Shown: positions 38,698 to 48,618, counted from the stretch's first letter. The stretch: 50,676 bases of DNA from Pinguiococcus pyrenoidosus (GCA_019677205.1 JAAMXY010000947.1:1-50676); one strand, 5' to 3'. Made by a program: numbers and translations. The notes: generated by a model not told the origin, from the sequence alone.

Positions 38698-41546
38698 TCA
38701 GTCGGTGCTTCGTTTGACGTAGAAGAGCGGTCTTGCGGGCCTCCCACTGAGGCGCTCGTCTGCTCTGGCCTCCCGAATGTGCACGATGAAGACGAATGCT
38801 GCGACGAGCAGAAGGATCAAGACGGGAATGCCGATCCCCAGTCCGATCCGAGAGCCCATGGTCAGAGCAAGGCCCCAAACGACCTCGCTGCCCAGGAACA
38901 CGATGTCGATCACGCCATCATTGTTGATGTCTGCGGGATGTCGGGGTTAGCGACGCTTGCCTCCACAAGATGCGCAGCGGAGCGAGCTCGGTCTCACTCA
39001 CCGACTATTCGAGGCTCCGCGACAATTGCTTGAAGCAACGTGCCACGCGCGAGGACCTCGCCAGCTTGGCCCATCATCACCCACTCGCTGGACCCCACAA
39101 AGAGCATGCGCTCCCCTAACGTGTCTCGTCAGCGTGCGTGCGCAAAAAAACGAGCATCCCTCCGAGTTCTGCACCTTCCAAGTACGAATCATCCGGTGGT
39201 ATGGTTCTACCGTATCCAGTCAGCGGCGGCCTGCGCTCCCTGCCATGGTCGAACAGCACGCCATCTGCGCTCTGCCAATTGACGCGCCCATCTGGAGCAA
39301 GGCTCGTGACGATGCCGTCGTTGCTAGCTACCACGATGTCGTAGGAAGCCGCAGAGGCTTTCGACGCAGCAGCACTTGTCCTACCAAGCAGAGGCGATCA
39401 AGTGGTAAGGAGAAGCAGGTTCCGGACGCTGCTCGCCACGCTTCGTATCATGAGCACCTTTTGATGAACAGCGGCGGCGCGAAATGCAAACGAGCGATCG
39501 CTGCTCGGCTTCGGGTATAGCGGTTCCATCGTTTTCTCGCTAAAACGAATGTTTCAGGGGTTAGCCTCCGTGCATTTCCTTGCTTGTCGCACGAGCAGCG
39601 CGCGGAACAACCGGAGCAGTGAAAGAAATGGGGCCTGCACCTGACGCGGTCGACGAGTCTAGGACATCGGTGATGTCTTCTCTGCACGGCACGTGAGAAT
39701 GAAAGAGCTGCTGACGCGGCGGCAGGCCTGACAATACGGTGAGGCATTCCTCGCGCTGCGCTTCTTCGCCTTCTCTCCGGTGATGCGTGTGCCCCTGTAT
39801 GAGCCCCCCCGCCTCGTCTAAGGTTTCCGAAGCACGCGGCGGCCGAATATCGGGATGCGTCGGCAGCAGCACGGAATCGACGACCGAGTCGCCGTTGATG
39901 TCTGCGTAGTACGCGCCATTGTGGGCGGAATGGGTGCGCATGTTAATGCTGGACACATGGGTGCCGTCCTGGACACTAAGGATCTCGATGCCCATCGAAT
40001 GCCGCACGAAGACCCCGTTGTATTCCTTGGTGTGCTCCTCCTCTCGGTGCTGTTGATTATAAACACAGAAGCCATCCAGAAAATCAGAGGAAGGAGCGCG
40101 GTCAGGCTCTGGTTGCGCCGTCAGGTGTCTATCCGATGAGCGCGAACCTGATACTTGGCCTTGCCCGGAGCCAGGGCAGCCAGGCTGAGACCTCGCGAGA
40201 CGGTGCTCTTTTCCCTCTCCTTGTCCTTCCGCGCGGAGCCTTTGCCGCGGCTACCCATCTCGACCTTCATGAATCCGACGGTGGTATCGTACGTGGGATC
40301 CGTGAAGGAGTGCGGGAACAGGAACCTCAGCGCGCTCTTGCGAAATCGCGTCCAATGAAGCTCTCTCTCCATGGGCTCCAGCGGGATCACATGCTTGTAT
40401 TGCCAGGATGGAAACACCCGCGGTTGGTCCGTGGCGTTGCCCACGTACGCAGGTGAAGTGCCGGAAACCTTGCCCCCCAGATTGACGTGAGCCCATCTCA
40501 GCTCGCCATTCAGCCCATCCAAGGCCACCACCCCCAGATGATCCATTTCATGGTTAACGCTCTCGTCGTGAGCTCCCCACTTGGCCGGCCCATCGGCCTC
40601 GATTCCAAATCGATTCTTCTTCGAGCTGACGCGGCTCAAGCGCGCTGCGACTATCACGGTCCCCCCACAGTCCACGTCGCCAGCTTCCTTCTTTGCTGTC
40701 GGGTGTTTCAGCGCCTCTCGCACGGAAGTAGCCTTCTGATCCCCCACGGCCGAGCTGCAGCGCGGCGTGAGGATGACCTTGCTCTCGGTTATGGAGAGGC
40801 TCTCCCACTGCTTCTGCTGCAGAGACTCGGCGACCACATCCATGACGGAGGCGCGCCAGACCGTGCGCGCCCCGGAATCCCAGAGAGTCACGGTCCAGTC
40901 GTCGCGCAGCGCCGCGACGAATTGCTTCCTGGGCTTCTGCCTGTCGTACGGGTTCAGAAACCCCACTGAGTAGGACACCGTGCGCGGCTTCTTGCCCAGT
41001 CGAAGACTTCGCGCGTCGGTCTCCAAGTCGCTCATCGCCAGGCGATACATGCCCGGGTCCTTCTCGCCCAGTCGGTGCCCAGGAGTGTGCTCATCAGGCA
41101 GTTCGTGGATGGACAGCAGCTCACTGTTGAGCATGATGAGCTCCTGCGCGCCATCGCCATCCAGATCCGCCACGAAGGGAGGCAGCTTTGCTACCGTTTG
41201 CCCGAAGTTCTCCGCACTGAGGACACATGGAAGAGAGGGGTTCGTCAATAAGCAAAGCATCCGGGACTGGATCTGCTTCTTCTTCTTCTTCTTCTTCTTC
41301 TTCTTCTTCTTCTTCTTCTTCGGCTTTTGATTCTCTGGATTTCTGTGCATCACGCTTTGCGCACTCTGCACAGAGTCACGTTTGGTCAGACGCGGAGACT
41401 TGAAGAGCGCACCTACTCAGGCGCGTGTCCAGAACCCAGGCCAGAGACGCGGTCAGTCGAAACGTGGGATTCCACGACGCCAAGAGCGCCGCGAGCGCCA
41501 GCACCGCCACGCCGACATCTCTCGAGCGCCACGAAACCTGCGCCAT
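38698..41546 (-). CDS. FG-GAP repeat type I membrane protein (plant At3g51050-like)
   Basis: Six exons are proposed: 41546-41413, 41216-40148, 40049-39593, 39357-39175, 39115-39002 and 38930-38698 (about 729 aa). All phases agree; the 39593/39357 join is the least certain. A hydrophobic leader (VAVLALAALLASW) is followed by calcium-loop-like repeats: FVADLDGDGAQELI, YYADINGDSVVDSVL and DINNDGVIDIVFLG. Other blocks also parallel the plant FG-GAP protein in order: GLNGELRWAHV, GIEILSVQDGTHV, FTAPVVPRAA and IVVASNDGIVTS. A single membrane span near the C-terminus (IGIPVLILLLVAAFVFIVH) and a short basic tail complete it. It is probably a beta-propeller ectodomain in the secretory pathway or cell surface. 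A Met five codons upstream (41561) is an alternative start. Confidence 0.82.
41276..41320. repeat. (CTT)15 microsatellite in an intron
   Basis: Fifteen uninterrupted CTT triplets lie in the 196-nt first intron of the FG-GAP gene. On the transcript strand they read AAG. The repeat is in frame with exon 2, so retention of the intron would insert a lysine run. Confidence 0.9.
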
Positions 41547-41979
41547 CGCCGCAATCTTCAAGGACGGACGTTATCAGGCTATACAGCAGCGGCTGACAGC
41601 GCAATCTGGCCGGGTCTCCGCACCCGAAAAGGCGCGAAAAAACAATGGACAACAGGCTGTCAGCTGATCCACGGAAAAGTGACAGACCGACAAAAGGCCG
41701 CTCAAAAAGATGAACGCCGCGAACGATGCACAGAAAACGCGCCTTTGCGTGCCGGGTCCGCATCCGTCAAGAATGCCCTCGAGGACCAGATCTGCGATGT
41801 TATGTGGGCACAGGGTCCGCAGCGGATTTCGCTGCGGATTTGACGCGCGAACAACGCGTCGAGAATCATGGCCCGTGCTACGCAAGCTGACCACCGCGTG
41901 AATAGGGGACGTGATCTTCCGACGCTATTCATGCGCAGAGCGCTGCGCGCGAGCCAATGTTTTGCGATGACCCAGGACC
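41547..41979. other. Divergent intergenic region (433 bp) with possible missed 5' exon
   Basis: An E2F-like GGCGCGAAAA lies at 41631-41640. The start of the RING gene on the right is unresolved, so a short first exon may lie here. The open frames seen at 41710 and 41868 could not be joined in phase to the RING exon. Confidence 0.4.
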
Positions 41980-42552
41980 GTGGCGGTCGCCTTGCTGAGT
42001 CTATACGCTGGCGGCGCTGTCGTCTTGCTCACCAGCCAACTTCTTCGCTGGGCGCGTCCTCGAATTGTGTGCAGCCGACTCGCACAGTTTCGGCGCCTCA
42101 TCAGCGCGAGAGGCGAGTGCGACGCCGTCGGCTCCTCGTCCAGCAGATGTGCCATCTGTCAAGAAGAGGACCTACCATCGCAGAGAGCTCTGCGCCTGAC
42201 ATGCGGCCACGCCTTCCACGAGGCTTGCTTGCGCCGTTGGCTTTGCGACGGAGATGCCTGCCCGCTTGGATCCCGGCCGGTTCTGCCGTTCCATGTGGTG
42301 CACGACGACCAGGGTGGTGATGAAAGTGTTGGTGACGAGATGTACGCTTGCCATAAGTTCTGTGTCGTAGGAACCGCCATGCAGTGTGCTCGCAGTGAGC
42401 TTGACGGCGCGGAGGAGCTGTGGGAGATCCTCTGCTCTCGACGTCTTCGAGCCGCGACCTTCACGTTTACCTTGGGATTCTGCCTGCTGAACGTTCTGGA
42501 GCCTCTGGTATTAACATGGATGGCCGATGAGGTGGGTGTGCTTGCCCTCTAA
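41980..42552 (+). CDS. RING-type membrane protein, 5' end unresolved
   Basis: This exon encodes about 190 aa with a hydrophobic N-terminal segment (VALLSLYAGGAVVLLTSQLL), a RING-like domain and a second hydrophobic segment near the C-terminus (FTLGFCLLNVLEPLVLTW). The RING shows CAIC, then LTCGHAFHEACLRRWL, then CDGDACPLG. The final zinc ligand of the usual CPxC is missing (CPLG), so the domain is atypical and may bind one zinc or be degenerate. No ATG precedes the domain in this frame; the open frame begins with GTG after a stop. A likely acceptor (GATGACCCAG) ends at 41975, so an upstream exon is probable. If functional, it would be an E3 ubiquitin ligase in a membrane. Confidence 0.55.
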   Translation: MAVALLSLYAGGAVVLLTSQLLRWARPRIVCSRLAQFRRLISARGECDAVGSSSSRCAICQEEDLPSQRALRLTCGHAFHEACLRRWLCDGDACPLGSRPVLPFHVVHDDQGGDESVGDEMYACHKFCVVGTAMQCARSELDGAEELWEILCSRRLRAATFTFTLGFCLLNVLEPLVLTWMADEVGVLAL

Positions 42553-42716
42553 GGGGAAATTGCACAGAGCGCAGCTGCGCCACTAGAAGCCAACAACGCG
42601 GCATATTGGCTGTTGCGCATTATGAAGGTTCCGGAAGCGAAAGGACTGTGAAAGGGCAACGATCGCAAGACTCGAGATGCGCCTTCAGCTTCTTCTTCGC
42701 TGCCAGCGAGGTCCTT

Positions 42717-44960
42717 CTACCAGTCGCCCTCATCCGAGGAATCGACGATCACGATGACATCCTCCTCGGCTGGTCGTTGCCTACGTTCGGACGGCTTCGC
42801 GCGCTTTGCAGAAGCTGATTTTCTGCTTTCCTCAATCTGAGGCGCCGCAGCCTTCCTCTTCTGGTTCGCAGGAGGGTATGCCCCCCTGAAGCCAGCGTTG
42901 CCGCGTCCCTGTTGTCTACAAGATCTCCCACTCGCTCTACCTGCTGAACTATCTGCAGCCGTCTCTTCCCAGCTGACTTTACGAAGGCTACGAGTGGGGC
43001 CGTCGGCGGATGGCGCATTAGCAGCGCAAAGCTGAGCGTCCGATGAGCCGGTCTTGGCTGCTTTGGGCGCAGGCGCATCCGATTTCCTCGCGCTGGCCAT
43101 CTTCTTACAAAGCAGCTCCTCTTCTTCCTCCTCTTCGGCGTCTTCTTCTTCGTCGTCGTCTTCTTCGTCGACTTCTTCTTCGTCGTCGTCTTCTTCGTCG
43201 TCGTCTTCTTCGTCTTCTTCTTCTTCGTCGTCTTCTTCTTCGTTGCCTTCTTCCTCCTCCTCTTCTTCCTCCTCCTCTTTTTCCTCCTCTTCTTCATCGT
43301 CGCTACTTAACACAATAAGGGCCTCGCCATCCTTCTTCCGCTGTGCATGGACCATCTCCACGTCGCCGGAATCTAAGGGCGCAAAGGCGGACTCAAGTCT
43401 GTAGGCTTCACTAAATGCGTCGGGGCAGCCACCACCAGTGAGATAAACAATGCTCTGAAGCCTTTCCAGCAAAGATTCCAAATCCTTCTCCAAACGAAGC
43501 CACTCGGCCTCGTTGCCAAATGCCTTGGCACTTTCCAGGTCTAACGTCGTGGCATCAAGTGCCGCCAGCGGCCCTCCCTTGGAGTCGACCTCGTCCGAAC
43601 AGCGGCAAAGATAGCATATGGCCGGATCGCCAAACCATTTGATACACTTTTGCTCCAAAAGAACGAGTGCGACGAGCCGTCGGCGGGCAGCCATGACGAA
43701 GGCATCGTCCAAATACTCCATCACTTGCGCAGCGCCCTTGAGTCGCGTCGATCCTCTTATCCGGCACCCATTGCCAGTCTTCTCTGGAAGCTTCGGCCCG
43801 GCAAGCAGCACGGACTCCTCGAATCGCTTGGAACCTAGAATGCATCTGTCCCCCGTCTCCTTGCCGTCGACGAGCTTGGCGTCCGCTTCTCGTCGCCTGG
43901 CCCACTCCAGCTCCTTGTCCTTCTCTGACAGCAGCGCCACAGCGTCCTGCTTCCGGCTCTCGTCCATCTGCTCGATTCGCGACACTAGCCACGTCATGGC
44001 TACATCCGCAGCGCTCTCCGGGTCGTCTCCCTGCTTGAATCCCGTGTTGCGCAATCCCTTGATTGCGTCCCTCAGCGAGAAGCTCATCTCCCTTAGGAGC
44101 TGCACAGCAGGTGCTTCCCATGGCGCAACCTGGATGGCCGGCTCCCGCTTCTCAGATTTGACAGCGGGCTTCGCAGCATCCGACGGGCCGCTGGAGCCAT
44201 GCTCCGTTGCTTGTGCTGCACCTGCTGCTAGGTTTGCCGCTTGGTTTGCCGCCGGGTTTGCCGCCGGGTTTGCGGCGGCCTGCATCTGAGACAATAGCTG
44301 CGGGAGCATCTGCATTGCGTACATCTGGTTCACGTGCACTACGGGCGCAGCGTGCGCAGAGACCACTTGAGGCGCTTGCAACCCCGGCATACCGGGAAGT
44401 GCATTCGGTATTCCGACAGCAAACAAAGCTGGATTCGCCATTGGTGGCATTGCTGCCGCCATTGGGGGCATCTGCTGGACACGTAGGCCTCCAGATACTT
44501 GCCCTTGAGAGGCCGCTCCCCCCCCGTGGTCTGGAATTTGTGTGGCAGCGCGCGCGGACGCGGTCAAAGCCTGCTGCAAAGCCACGTCGTGCCCATCCGA
44601 ATCTAGGTCGTGGCTGTTGATAGTTCGAGCACCTGCCATCTGAAACCGCTGCTCGCCGCCCTGTGCCTCCCTCAGCTCTGCAATGTAGTCCACGATGCGC
44701 TCGGCGATGTCCTGCTTGCGGCCCTTCTGCGAGCACTGCCTCCGGAAAGTCTGGGTCAAGCGGTCCGCGACGAAGCGCAGATCTTTCACTTTGAGCTCTT
44801 CGACGAGCATGTCCGCTTCCCCGCGCTCCAGCAGTTCCCGCAGGAACATCTCCACCATGCCTTTGCGCTGAGCCAGCTCCCGGATCCACGAGGCGCAGCG
44901 GTCCAGCACCGGCGCCGCAGCCATGTTAAGTTCGTCGTCCGATCCTTCCATAGTCGTCAA
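42717..44960 (-). CDS. Nuclear SAP-like, UBA and SUMO-interacting-motif protein
   Basis: This intronless gene encodes 747 aa. A SAP-like helix pair lies at about 53-95 (VEELKVKDLRFVADRL, then GRKQDIAERIVDYI), similar to those of PIAS/SIZ proteins. A Met/Pro/Ala-rich middle with NPAANPAANQAANLAA repeats follows. A UBA-like domain lies at about 287-335 (LLREMSFSLRDAIKGL, ADVAMTWLVSRIE). Two candidate SUMO-interacting motifs flank an acidic tract: LIVLSSDDEEEE near 546 and VIVIVDSSDE near 735. The tract (about 550-630) is nearly pure Glu/Asp. The C-terminus has nuclear-localisation-like basic clusters (NQKRKAAAP). No SP-RING or PHD finger is present, so it is not a SIZ1 ligase. A chromatin role reading ubiquitin and SUMO is inferred. 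Confidence 0.75.
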   Translation of the reverse strand: MTTMEGSDDELNMAAAPVLDRCASWIRELAQRKGMVEMFLRELLERGEADMLVEELKVKDLRFVADRLTQTFRRQCSQKGRKQDIAERIVDYIAELREAQGGEQRFQMAGARTINSHDLDSDGHDVALQQALTASARAATQIPDHGGGAASQGQVSGGLRVQQMPPMAAAMPPMANPALFAVGIPNALPGMPGLQAPQVVSAHAAPVVHVNQMYAMQMLPQLLSQMQAAANPAANPAANQAANLAAGAAQATEHGSSGPSDAAKPAVKSEKREPAIQVAPWEAPAVQLLREMSFSLRDAIKGLRNTGFKQGDDPESAADVAMTWLVSRIEQMDESRKQDAVALLSEKDKELEWARRREADAKLVDGKETGDRCILGSKRFEESVLLAGPKLPEKTGNGCRIRGSTRLKGAAQVMEYLDDAFVMAARRRLVALVLLEQKCIKWFGDPAICYLCRCSDEVDSKGGPLAALDATTLDLESAKAFGNEAEWLRLEKDLESLLERLQSIVYLTGGGCPDAFSEAYRLESAFAPLDSGDVEMVHAQRKKDGEALIVLSSDDEEEEEKEEEEEEEEEEGNEEEDDEEEEDEEDDDEEDDDEEEVDEEDDDEEEDAEEEEEEELLCKKMASARKSDAPAPKAAKTGSSDAQLCAANAPSADGPTRSLRKVSWEETAADSSAGRASGRSCRQQGRGNAGFRGAYPPANQKRKAAAPQIEESRKSASAKRAKPSERRQRPAEEDVIVIVDSSDEGDW
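43110..43310. repeat. TTC/GTC trinucleotide tract encoding poly-Glu/Asp
   Basis: About 200 bp of mixed CTT, CTC and GTC triplets (GAA, GAG and GAC on the coding strand) encode the acidic tract of the SAP-UBA protein. The internal GTCGTCGTCTTCTTC periodicity indicates repeated slippage in frame. Confidence 0.8.
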
Positions 44961-45342
44961 AGAGAAGTGGCGTCTCTGCGACTCAAGCTCGTTGAGATAT
45001 CCGCACTCGAACGCTACGCCATGCTTGGAAGCCTCTTCCCGCGCGAGTCAGAGGTGTTCGAAAGTCTGCGAAGCCAGGGTACGAGCGGAAATGGCGCGAA
45101 AGCAGAGGGATTTCCAGCCATCGTAGCGAAGGACCCGCGGCGAAAACAAGAGAAGCGCGGAAACCGAACATCACAAAGACCGCAAACGTTACGAAAACGA
45201 AACCCCTAGACCAGTTGGCGCCAAAAATGAGCGTTGCGCGAGTCAGCTGATAACCAGGTGTTGGTGGGTTCCGCGCCACAAGGAGCCCTCTCTCCACCCG
45301 CTCAAACTCCACCGGAGACAGCAGCTGCAGCGCTTCGCCGCG
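44961..45342. promoter_or_regulatory. Divergent promoter region with TTTGGCGCC
   Basis: These 382 bp lie between the SAP-UBA gene and PRP18. A reverse-strand TTTGGCGCC (45217-45225, extended to five A residues) lies 118 bp before the PRP18 start. No exon is visible. Confidence 0.4.
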
Positions 45343-46494
45343 ATGGACGATCTGCTGGCCGAGATCAACGCGAAGAAGCGGAAGATCAGCGATGCGAAAG
45401 CGGTCCGACAGAAGCTGTCGGTCGCGGACGAGAGGAAAGAGCAGCAGCGGCGCCAGAAGGAACTAGACGAGAAGCGTCGCAGGCGCCAAGCGGAGCGCGA
45501 AGCGGAGCGGCAGAGCTACGAAGAAGAGCTGGAGAAGCGGAGAGAGAAGCAGAAGAAGCGATGGCTCAAGCGCGCTCATCCGACTTCCGCGGCTGACGGC
45601 AAGAGCGGCGAAGACGCGGCGGGAGAGTCCACTGCAGATACGAAAGCGGAGGGCAAGGTCGACGCCACGGAGGTGGAGGACACTCTGAGCAAATTGAGCG
45701 TCTCTGAGGTGAAGCGCGCCCTGAGAAGGAAAGGCCAGCCGGTGACGCTGTTCGGCGAGAGCGACGCGCAGCGCTTGGACCGGCTGCGGGCGCTTGAGAG
45801 CCGGGAGCTCGAGGAAGGCTCCGAGGACTTCAAGCTGAACGCGGGCTACGAGGTGAACAACACGTTTCTGGGCGACGACGACTCGGATGAGGAAGGTCAG
45901 AGCGGGAAGGCGGCGAAGTCTGGCGCTGCGAACGGAGCGGGGAACGGACCCGGCGATGCCGGCGAGGAGCTGAGGAGGCCGGAGATCATCACGAGCGACT
46001 TCTCAGGTCAGGGCCTCAACGACTACAAGCTCGTGCGAAAGTACTTCAAGTTCCTCATGAAGCAGTGGGAGCTTGATCTGGCGGCACGGCCAGACGAGGT
46101 GAAGTCATCAGTGCCTGGACGGGTGGAGAGCAGGACCGCGAAGCAATGCAAGGAGTACATCAAACCCATGTTCAAGATGCTGAAGGACAAGTCCATCAAC
46201 CCCAGCATCCTCGACTCCTTGAAGACCATTGTGCAGTCCTGTGAGCGAGGGGATTTCCGCTCGGCTGGGGACGCGTACATCAAGATCAGCATTGGAAATG
46301 CCCCGTGGCCGATCGGACTGACCATGGTGGGCATTCACGAGCGCACCGGCCGAGAGAAGATCTCGTCAAAGAATGTGGCGCATATCATGAATAACGAGCT
46401 GCAGCGCAAGTACCTCACGAGTGTCAAGCGATTGATGAACTACGCTCAGCGAAGGAGACCCGACGTCCCGCCGAGTATGAAAGTGCAGAACTAG
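45343..46494 (+). CDS. PRPF18: Pre-mRNA splicing factor PRP18
   Basis: This intronless gene encodes 383 aa. It begins MDDLLAEINAKKRK, typical of Prp18, followed by a charged coiled coil. A PRP4-like (SFM) motif lies at about 118-152 (SVSEVKRALRRKGQPVTLFGE). The five-helix Prp18 domain spans about 225-375 (DYKLVRKYFKFLMKQWE, TAKQCKEYIKPMFKMLK). It includes the conserved loop GNAPWPIGLTMVGIHERTGREKI, which is needed for the second step of splicing. It acts with Slu7 to dock the 3' splice site. Length matches the human protein (about 342 aa) apart from an Ala/Gly-rich linker. It is convergent with the LRR gene, only 113 bp away. Confidence 0.96.
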   Translation: MDDLLAEINAKKRKISDAKAVRQKLSVADERKEQQRRQKELDEKRRRRQAEREAERQSYEEELEKRREKQKKRWLKRAHPTSAADGKSGEDAAGESTADTKAEGKVDATEVEDTLSKLSVSEVKRALRRKGQPVTLFGESDAQRLDRLRALESRELEEGSEDFKLNAGYEVNNTFLGDDDSDEEGQSGKAAKSGAANGAGNGPGDAGEELRRPEIITSDFSGQGLNDYKLVRKYFKFLMKQWELDLAARPDEVKSSVPGRVESRTAKQCKEYIKPMFKMLKDKSINPSILDSLKTIVQSCERGDFRSAGDAYIKISIGNAPWPIGLTMVGIHERTGREKISSKNVAHIMNNELQRKYLTSVKRLMNYAQRRRPDVPPSMKVQN

Positions 46495-46607
46495 CCGAGA
46501 TCCGAGCGACGTGGCGGAAAAAAACTGTTCGTTTGTTCTGTTGCCCTTAAGTTGTCGATCTGGCAGACTCCTTTTCCCAGTCGGCCTTTGGCGTGCCGCT
46601 GTTTCAC

Positions 46608-47992
46608 TCACGCTTGCAGGAGTGGTTCAGGCTCCTGGAAGGGCGGAAGAAAGTTGACGAACTCCGTCCCGGGAAAGTGCTCCTCGTGCGTCAGCGCGCG
46701 ATGTCCGAGGTCGCTGTCATTCTCGTAGGCCGCTTCCTTCAGATGGGGAATCGCTTCCTCGCGACCGCCGTGGAAGTTCACGGCTCGGACCTTCTCTTCG
46801 GCCGTCACGGGCCGGTCGTCCAAGACCACCAGGCGCTGGAGGCGGACAAGAACTCGGTGCCTGTACCAGTCGAGTTCGCTGATTGGGTTCTCCGCGAACG
46901 CGGCAGCGCTCAGAAACGGCAGGTTCAGCAAGTGCTCCAGTTGCCGCATCCTTGAGATCGAGTTCCCCCGCACATCAAACGCAACCAGCGAGCTGAGAAG
47001 CTGCGCGTGGCTCAGCTCGGCGATTTCGTTGTCGCGGATGGAAAGGACCCGGAGATTCTGCAAGGTGCCCAGATTCTCCAGCTTTCCGATCTTGTTGTTG
47101 TCAAGGTACAGCTCCTCGAGGGGCAGGTCGGCCAAGCCTCGGATCTCGGTGAGCTCGTTGCTTGAGAGATCGAGCGTGTGCAGATAGCGCAGCTGCTCGA
47201 GGCCGGCAATCGCTTGGATCTGATTGCTCTGGAGATTCAGTTCCTCAAGGAAAGGGTGCCTGCTGAGATCGGACATCTGCGTGATCATGTTGGAGGCTAG
47301 ATCCACGCGCTCCAGCAGGGACCCGATCATCATATCCCCGTCCTCCCTCGGTTCGTCCCGCGAGCAGCGGGCTGGCGCGTGGTCCAAAAGTCCCCCGATG
47401 TTGTTGTTCGCGGCGAGTAGTTCCGTAAGGCGCGGGAGGCTCTGGACTATGGACAGATCCCCGACCTCGTTGTTCCGAATATCGAGCGACTCCAGTCGGG
47501 GAAACTCGCCGAGCACCGACACATCGGAAACGCCAAGGTCCGAGACAGTGCAACGAAGGTAGGCATGCTGCATGGTGTCCGCGACTCTTCCTACGCAGGA
47601 GAGCCCATTTCGCACGTCCGTAGCCGCCAAGGCGCGTCCATTGGCCATGGAGAACGCGACGCTGCGCCCTTTCTTCCCACGCTGAGCAGCTTGTATGCGC
47701 AGCGCTGCGCGTTCCTGCTGCCTGGTATCCTGCATCCGCCTCCGGTCACGAATGCCCCTTTGCAGGGTCTGCAGCTTTAGGGCAGCCATCTCCCTCTCGC
47801 GGCGAGAAGCATCTTCTCGCTTCTGTCGTACAAGCCGCCGGTCTCGACGTCCCCTCGCGATCGTCTGGATCCTCAGCGCCGCCGCCTCCGGCTGGAAGAT
47901 GAGACTATGTCAGAACGTTGCCCCCTTACGACCTTGAGGAATGGAACAAGAAACCCGCTCACCGTCTGGCTGTCATCAACCTCAGCGTCCAT
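46608..47992 (-). CDS. IQ-motif and leucine-rich-repeat (SDS22-like) protein
   Basis: Exon 1 (47992-47963) encodes only ten residues; exon 2 (47891-46608) follows across a 71-nt intron in phase 0, giving 437 aa. Three IQ-like calmodulin-binding motifs lie in a basic helix: AAALRIQTIARGRRDRR, AALKLQTLQRGIRDRR and AALRIQAAQRGKKGR. About eight SDS22-type leucine-rich repeats follow (RLESLDIRNNEVGDLS, FLEELNLQSNQIQAIAGLEQL, PLEELYLDNNKIGKLENL), closed by an LRR cap (NPISELDWYRHRVLVRLQRL). LRR plus IQ proteins of this type are common in cilia and flagella (LRRIQ/LRRC23-like), so an axonemal role is plausible but not shown. The tiny first exon is supported by good splice sites and phase. Confidence 0.82.
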
Positions 47993-48618
47993 CGAAAGGA
48001 AGGTCCGTGAGTGCGAGAGCTGGGGAGACTCAGCGGCTAGGCCCTTCTCGGTGGGTCAGGTTGAAGCGAGGAGCTCACTTGATGCGGCCACAATGAAAAA
48101 TGCGCGAACCAAGCTAGAGACGGGGAGCAAGTGTGGACGAAACTCTAGGCTGGCGCGCTTCTCCCTTCAAGACGTGCGGTCAAAGGAAAAGCGTTTCGCA
48201 GACCGAACTTCCTCGGATTCAGTCTGTCACAATCGCGGAGCACGCAGCTCGGCTCAGCGGGCAAGTCCAAGAAGCATCAAGCATCGATCCTTAACCTGCG
48301 GGCGTACAAATTCATGTCTTTGCTATTTGCTATTCCTACATAACATAGTTACGATAAGAACAAATTTCAACCGGCATTCCGGTAATATTAGTAGTAAAAT
48401 TATAAATTACTGATTGCTGACATTGATCTGTAAAAGACAAATTTCTGAAAATGATTTTCCAGGGCCAAACACATTTGGTAGGTTTATGCCGCGAGGCTGG
48501 CGCCTTATCGGCTCCCTGGGGTGTTTCGCCGCCTTCTAGCTCCTTGTCTATGCTCTGCAGAGCGTGACCAAGTTGTGGGCTTCGAGCTTTGGATGCGGTG
48601 GTGACCAAAAAGTGTGTG
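47993..48618. other. Divergent intergenic region with A/T-rich island
   Basis: An A/T-rich stretch runs from about 48300 to 48450 (for example AATATTAGTAGTAAAATTATAAATTAC) between two outward-facing genes. The rest is GC-rich and without a recognisable exon. Confidence 0.55.

Noticed and set aside
41868-41979. ATG at 41868 as start of the RING gene
   Set aside because: Neither direct reading nor a donor at 41898 joins the RING frame in phase.
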